Source of the DNA: AP-15 sp963799085
GTDB taxonomy: Bacteria; Pseudomonadota; Alphaproteobacteria; ATCC43930; CGMCC-115725
NCBI GenBank assembly: GCA_963799085.1
Contig: CAWCWA010000007.1
Span: 19,391 to 83,390 of the forward strand
Length of the DNA stretch: 64,000 nt
Direction of reading: 5' to 3'
A program made the translations under genes and the position numbers. Shown piece after piece: positions 60,913-64,000 of the stretch. The stretch's first letter is position 1. The number at the start of each line of letters is the position of its first letter. The notes beneath the pieces are model-generated. The model was not told where the DNA came from, searched no databases, and saw only the letters and a list, made by a program, of their open reading frames with translations.

Positions 60913-63609
60913 ATGGACGACAATTTGATGCAGCAGTCCTGCCGCGTTGCGCTGGCGGCATATTTGCACGATCTCGGCAAATTCGCCGAGCGCGCCGGCG
61001 CATTTGACGAGGACCCACGGCTCGATGCTCATCCGACCCTCTATTGTCCATTTCGTCAGGCGGGAGAGAACCGATGGTTCACGCACCGCCATGCTGCGCA
61101 TCCGGCACTTGCCTTCGATCTGATCGAGAAACACCTCCCTGACCTCCTCGGTGGCGACCCTTCGCCGTTCGTTGGCCGTGTGCGCGCAGAAGATACCGAA
61201 GATGTCGAGGCCACAGACTCGCTGATCAACGCGGCCGCCGCCCACCACCTTTCTGCAGTGGGTGGTTGCAACCGCCGATCGGGTTGCATCCGGCTTTGAG
61301 CGAGAGGAATTCGAGCAATACAACGCTTCGAAAGACGAGACTCGCGACGGATTGGACCATTTTACGGCGCGATTGTTGACCCTCTTCGAGCAGATTCGCA
61401 TTGGCGGGCGGCCGCCTTCCGACAGCGCGCTGCGCTTTCGGTATCCACTGAAGCCGCTTGCACCGCAAATCATCTTTCCGGTCGAGGCGACTGGCTCCGA
61501 GTTGCGCGAGCAGGAGCATGCAAAGAGCGAATATGCAAGGCTCTGGGACGAGTTCGTCACGGGCCTGGAAGCTATTCCACAAAGCCATCGCTCGAATTGG
61601 CCGCTGTGGCTCGACCATTTCGACAGCCTCTGGCTGGCATTCACGCAAGCGATACCTGCGGCTACCGCATTCAATATCAAGCCCGAGGTATCGCTTTACG
61701 ATCACTCCCGGGCAACTGCTGCGCTGGCCGTGGCATTGTGGCGGTGGCACCAGGCGTGCGGTCGAACCGATGACGCCGCGGCGCGCGCAATGCGCGAGCG
61801 GACCGATTACGCAGAGCCGAAGTTGTTGCTGGTCCAGGACGACTTCTTTGGCATTCAGAATTTTCTCTTCGCGGCGGGCGGCGAGACGCGCAAGCAGGCT
61901 GCGAAACTGCTGCGCGGCCGTTCTTTTCAGGTGTCGCTGTTTACGGAGCTGGCCGCGCTGCGGCTGCTCGACGAACTGGCGCTTCCGCCAACGAGCCAGG
62001 TACTGAACGCCGCCGGCAAATTTCTGATCGTCGCGCCCAACACCGACGACATGCGAAAGACTCTCGATAGGGTCCGCGGCGAGTTCGACGCATGGTTCCT
62101 GGAGCATACCTTCGGTATGGCCGGGCTGGGCATCGTTTGGGAGGGAGCATCATGCAGCGATTTTCTCAAGGGCCGACAGGGTCAGCCGAGCCCTTATAGT
62201 AATCTCCTGGAGCGGTTGCATCAGTCGCTTGAATGCGCCAAATACCGGCGCTTCGAGCTGTGCCTCAGAACGCCGCCACCATTGCCCGCAAGTTTTCCTT
62301 ACAGGGTCTGCGAGTACAACGGCCGCCTGCCGGCAGACCGCGAGCGGTCGGACGAGGATGTGGCGTCGTGCGCACTGTCGGGCGACCAAGTGAAGATCGG
62401 CGAGGCATTGGCGCGGCGAACCTCGAGCGACTGTTGGTGCTGCGGGACGAGGCCGCGCAGGAGCTGCACCAACGGGGGGATTTACGTCTGCTCGAGGTCA
62501 ATATCTTCGACTATGCCTTGGCATTCACCGCTTCCGAAGATGCCAGCGGCAAATTCGGCGAGTTCGCCCGAAAGGGGATGCTGCGCCGATGCTGGGATTT
62601 TTCAGCGGCGCAAAGCGAGGATGTCTCAGGCGAGCAATCGCTCTGGACTGGCTACGGGCGCCGCTTTATCAGCGGTTATGTGCCGCGCATCAGCGCCGAA
62701 GATCGCACTACATCGCGCGGTCGCTACCCGGACGACGTGAGAAGAATTGCCCGACGAAGACGAGCTGAAGAGGTTCGACATGCTTGCCTGCGAGGACCGC
62801 GAGCTAGACCGTGAAGAGAATTGGCTCGGCATCCGGGCGCTCGGCGTACTGAAGGGGGATATCGACGATCTCGGCGAGCTGTTCCGTGTCGGCCTCGGCA
62901 ACCCGACATTCGCCAAGACCGCCGCACTGTCGCGCCAGGTCAACGGCTTCTTCGCGATCTACCTGCCATGGCTGCTGTCGCGCGAGTTCCCCAACATCTA
63001 CACCGTGTTCGCCGGCGGTGACGATTTTTTCCTGATCGGGCCGTGGCGGAAAGTGCAGAAGCTCGCGGCGCGGATGCAGTGCGAGTTTGCGCGCTACGTG
63101 GCAAAAACCCCGAAATCCATTTTTCGGCCGGGATCGTCACGCAAAAACCGGGTGCGCCAATCGGCGCTCTCGCCGATTTGGCGGAGGAGGCGCTTGATGC
63201 CGCAAAGGAATGGCCCGACAAGCAGCAGCCCAAAAAAAACGCTGTCACCTGCTTTGGCGAAACCGTTGCTTGGAGCGGGTGGCCAAAGCTGGAAGAGGCC
63301 TGTCTACGCTCAATGGGCTGATCGATGATGCAGACCTCAGCCCCGGCTACGTCTATCGGCTGCTGCAGTTCATCGACATGCGCAGGAAAGAAGAAGAAAG
63401 GCAGTGCAGCGGCCGTGATCTGGCGCGCCCGGCTGAAATACGCAACGCGCCGCTTTGTCGTCGATAAACAGAGCGAGCTGAAAGACGAAGCCGACCGCCA
63501 ACGTCGTTTCACAGAAATCGTCACGCCAGTTGCCAATGGAATCGACACGCTGGGCTCGGCTTACCGAATAGCCTGGTTCAATCACCTCTATCGCATGCGC
63601 GAACGATAG
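60913..63609 (+). CDS. cas10: type III-A CRISPR Cas10/Csm1 large subunit, about six frameshifts
   Basis: The reconstructed ~895 residues start MDDNLMQQSCRVALAAYLHD. HDLGKFAERA is the HD nuclease motif, and HRHAAHPALAFDLIEKHLPD follows. The middle (LLLVQDDFFGIQNFLFAAGG) is the degenerate first palm. The second palm has LGVLKGDIDDLGELFRVGL and YTVFAGGDDFFLIGPW, with the GGDD cyclase motif intact. The C-terminal helical region ends AYRIAWFNHLYRMRER. Frame changes lie near 61245, 62415, 62730, 63105, 63315 and 63385. It scaffolds the Csm complex, cleaves DNA via HD and makes cyclic oligoadenylates via GGDD. Confidence 0.9.
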
Positions 63610-63617
63610 GAGAGCTT

Positions 63618-63988
63618 ATGGCACAGACGCAATTTGGAGGAGGTCGCGCGAAGCCGACAGCTTGGCGGAGGTAACCGACCATCGATGGACGTCTCAATTT
63701 TCGGTCAAAATATTAAGCCGAAGCTCTATTCGGATATCGCCGAGCATCTGCTCAAAAGTCGCCGGAGAACCAGAAACCCGCGGAACAAACCTTCGCAATT
63801 GCGACGGTTTTATGACGAGTTCGTCCTGCTGCAGATAAAGTCGCCGCAAACAAGCAAAGTTCGAAGAGCAGCGGCCTTTTATCCAGATGATGAAAGCCAA
63901 AGTAGCCTACGCTAAAGGACGCGATAAGGTCGACGACAATTTCCGCTCGTTGCTGTGCCGGGTAGTCGATCAGACGATCGACGTCTAG
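63618..63988 (+). CDS. csm2: type III-A CRISPR Csm2 small subunit, frameshifted
   Basis: The ATG at 63618 has AGGAGAG upstream, eight bases after the cas10 stop. After MAQTQFGGGRAKP the reading shifts. NKPSQLRRFYDEFVLLQ is a Csm2 hallmark, and RPFIQMMKAKVAYAKGRDKV with FRSLLCRVVDQTIDV ends it at 63988. The restored length is about 123 residues, normal for Csm2. At least three indels are needed (near 63660-63690, 63834 and 63860). Small subunits line the crRNA-target duplex. csm3 should follow beyond the window. Confidence 0.82.
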
Positions 63989-64000
63989 ACCTTGGGCCAG

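Noticed and set aside
57800..64000. CRISPR repeat-spacer array
   Set aside because: I looked for regularly spaced direct repeats around the cas genes and saw none. The only direct repeat is the 36-bp pair inside the DUF2130 gene, which is coding.

Overview
The window is high-GC alphaproteobacterial chromosome, probably Rhodospirillales-like. Three things point there: the 16S rRNA text, the rRNA operon order 16S - tRNA-Ile - tRNA-Ala - 23S - 5S - tRNA-fMet, and an ilvD/sucC/sucD/sucA block together with a DUF1489 gene. Much of the sequence carries single-base indels that split recognisable genes into pieces in two or three frames. I annotate such genes as one locus and state where the breaks lie. 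The breaks are very uneven. The stretches 3.5-9.8, 11.2-15.7, 21-28.9 and 31.7-34.3 kb and the rRNA genes look clean, while 36.9-40.4, 50.5-52.2 and 58-64 kb are riddled with them. Sequence quality is the simplest explanation, and no single frameshift here should be read as biological inactivation without read-level support.

Layout, left to right. 0-7.3 kb (minus strand): ilvD, sucC, sucD and partial sucA, with a PIN-type toxin-antitoxin pair and intergenic repeats lodged between sucD and sucA. 7.4-12.2 kb: a small lipoprotein, a thiamine-diphosphate enzyme, a class III nucleotide cyclase with TPR-like tail, and a luciferase-like flavin oxidoreductase. 12.2-21.1 kb: an OmpA-like lipoprotein behind a perfect TTGAT-N4-ATCAA site, a tripartite RND efflux system (NodT-type outer-membrane factor, adaptor, HAE1-type pump) and a SulP transporter. 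21.2-24.6 kb (minus): a membrane protein, a lipoprotein and a GH13 enzyme, downstream of modABC. 24.6-31.6 kb is a molybdenum island: modABC, a divergent single-domain molbindin, a small exported sulfite-oxidase-like domain protein, a broken molybdopterin dehydrogenase, a ModE-type regulator, and a PEP-CTERM protein built of two copies of the same sulfite-oxidase-like domain. ModE-box-like palindromes precede modA and the PEP-CTERM gene.

31.7-36.4 kb: a GMC oxidoreductase, a ferritin-like diiron protein, an acyl-CoA-dehydrogenase-like flavoprotein and a methyltransferase. 36.6-40.8 kb: methylcrotonyl-CoA carboxylase beta and alpha subunits and DUF1489. 41-46.9 kb: the rRNA operon. 47.3-48.7 kb: a UROD/MetE-like protein and the C-terminal remnant of a serine recombinase. 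49-54 kb is a nitric-oxide module: a membrane protein, a Crp/Fnr regulator lacking the FNR cysteines, a quinol-type NO reductase and NnrS, with two Crp/Fnr-type palindromes between the divergent regulator and reductase. 54-55.8 kb: a cupin protein and a Tat-exported amidohydrolase.

55.8-57.9 kb is a decayed strip holding a transposase scrap, a DadA-like gene with its middle missing, a small zinc-ribbon gene and a 5'-truncated UvrD-type helicase. It borders a type III-A CRISPR-Cas locus at 58-64 kb: cas6, a Cas_NE0113-family CARF protein, a rearranged DUF2130 gene, cas10/csm1 with HD and GGDD motifs, and csm2 at the window edge. The remaining csm genes and any repeat array are not in the window; I saw no CRISPR array.

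Apart from indels, three places show real rearrangement or an assembly chimera: an inverted ~140-bp segment inside the molybdopterin dehydrogenase, an internal deletion in the DadA-like gene, and a 36-bp direct repeat replacing the middle of the DUF2130 gene.
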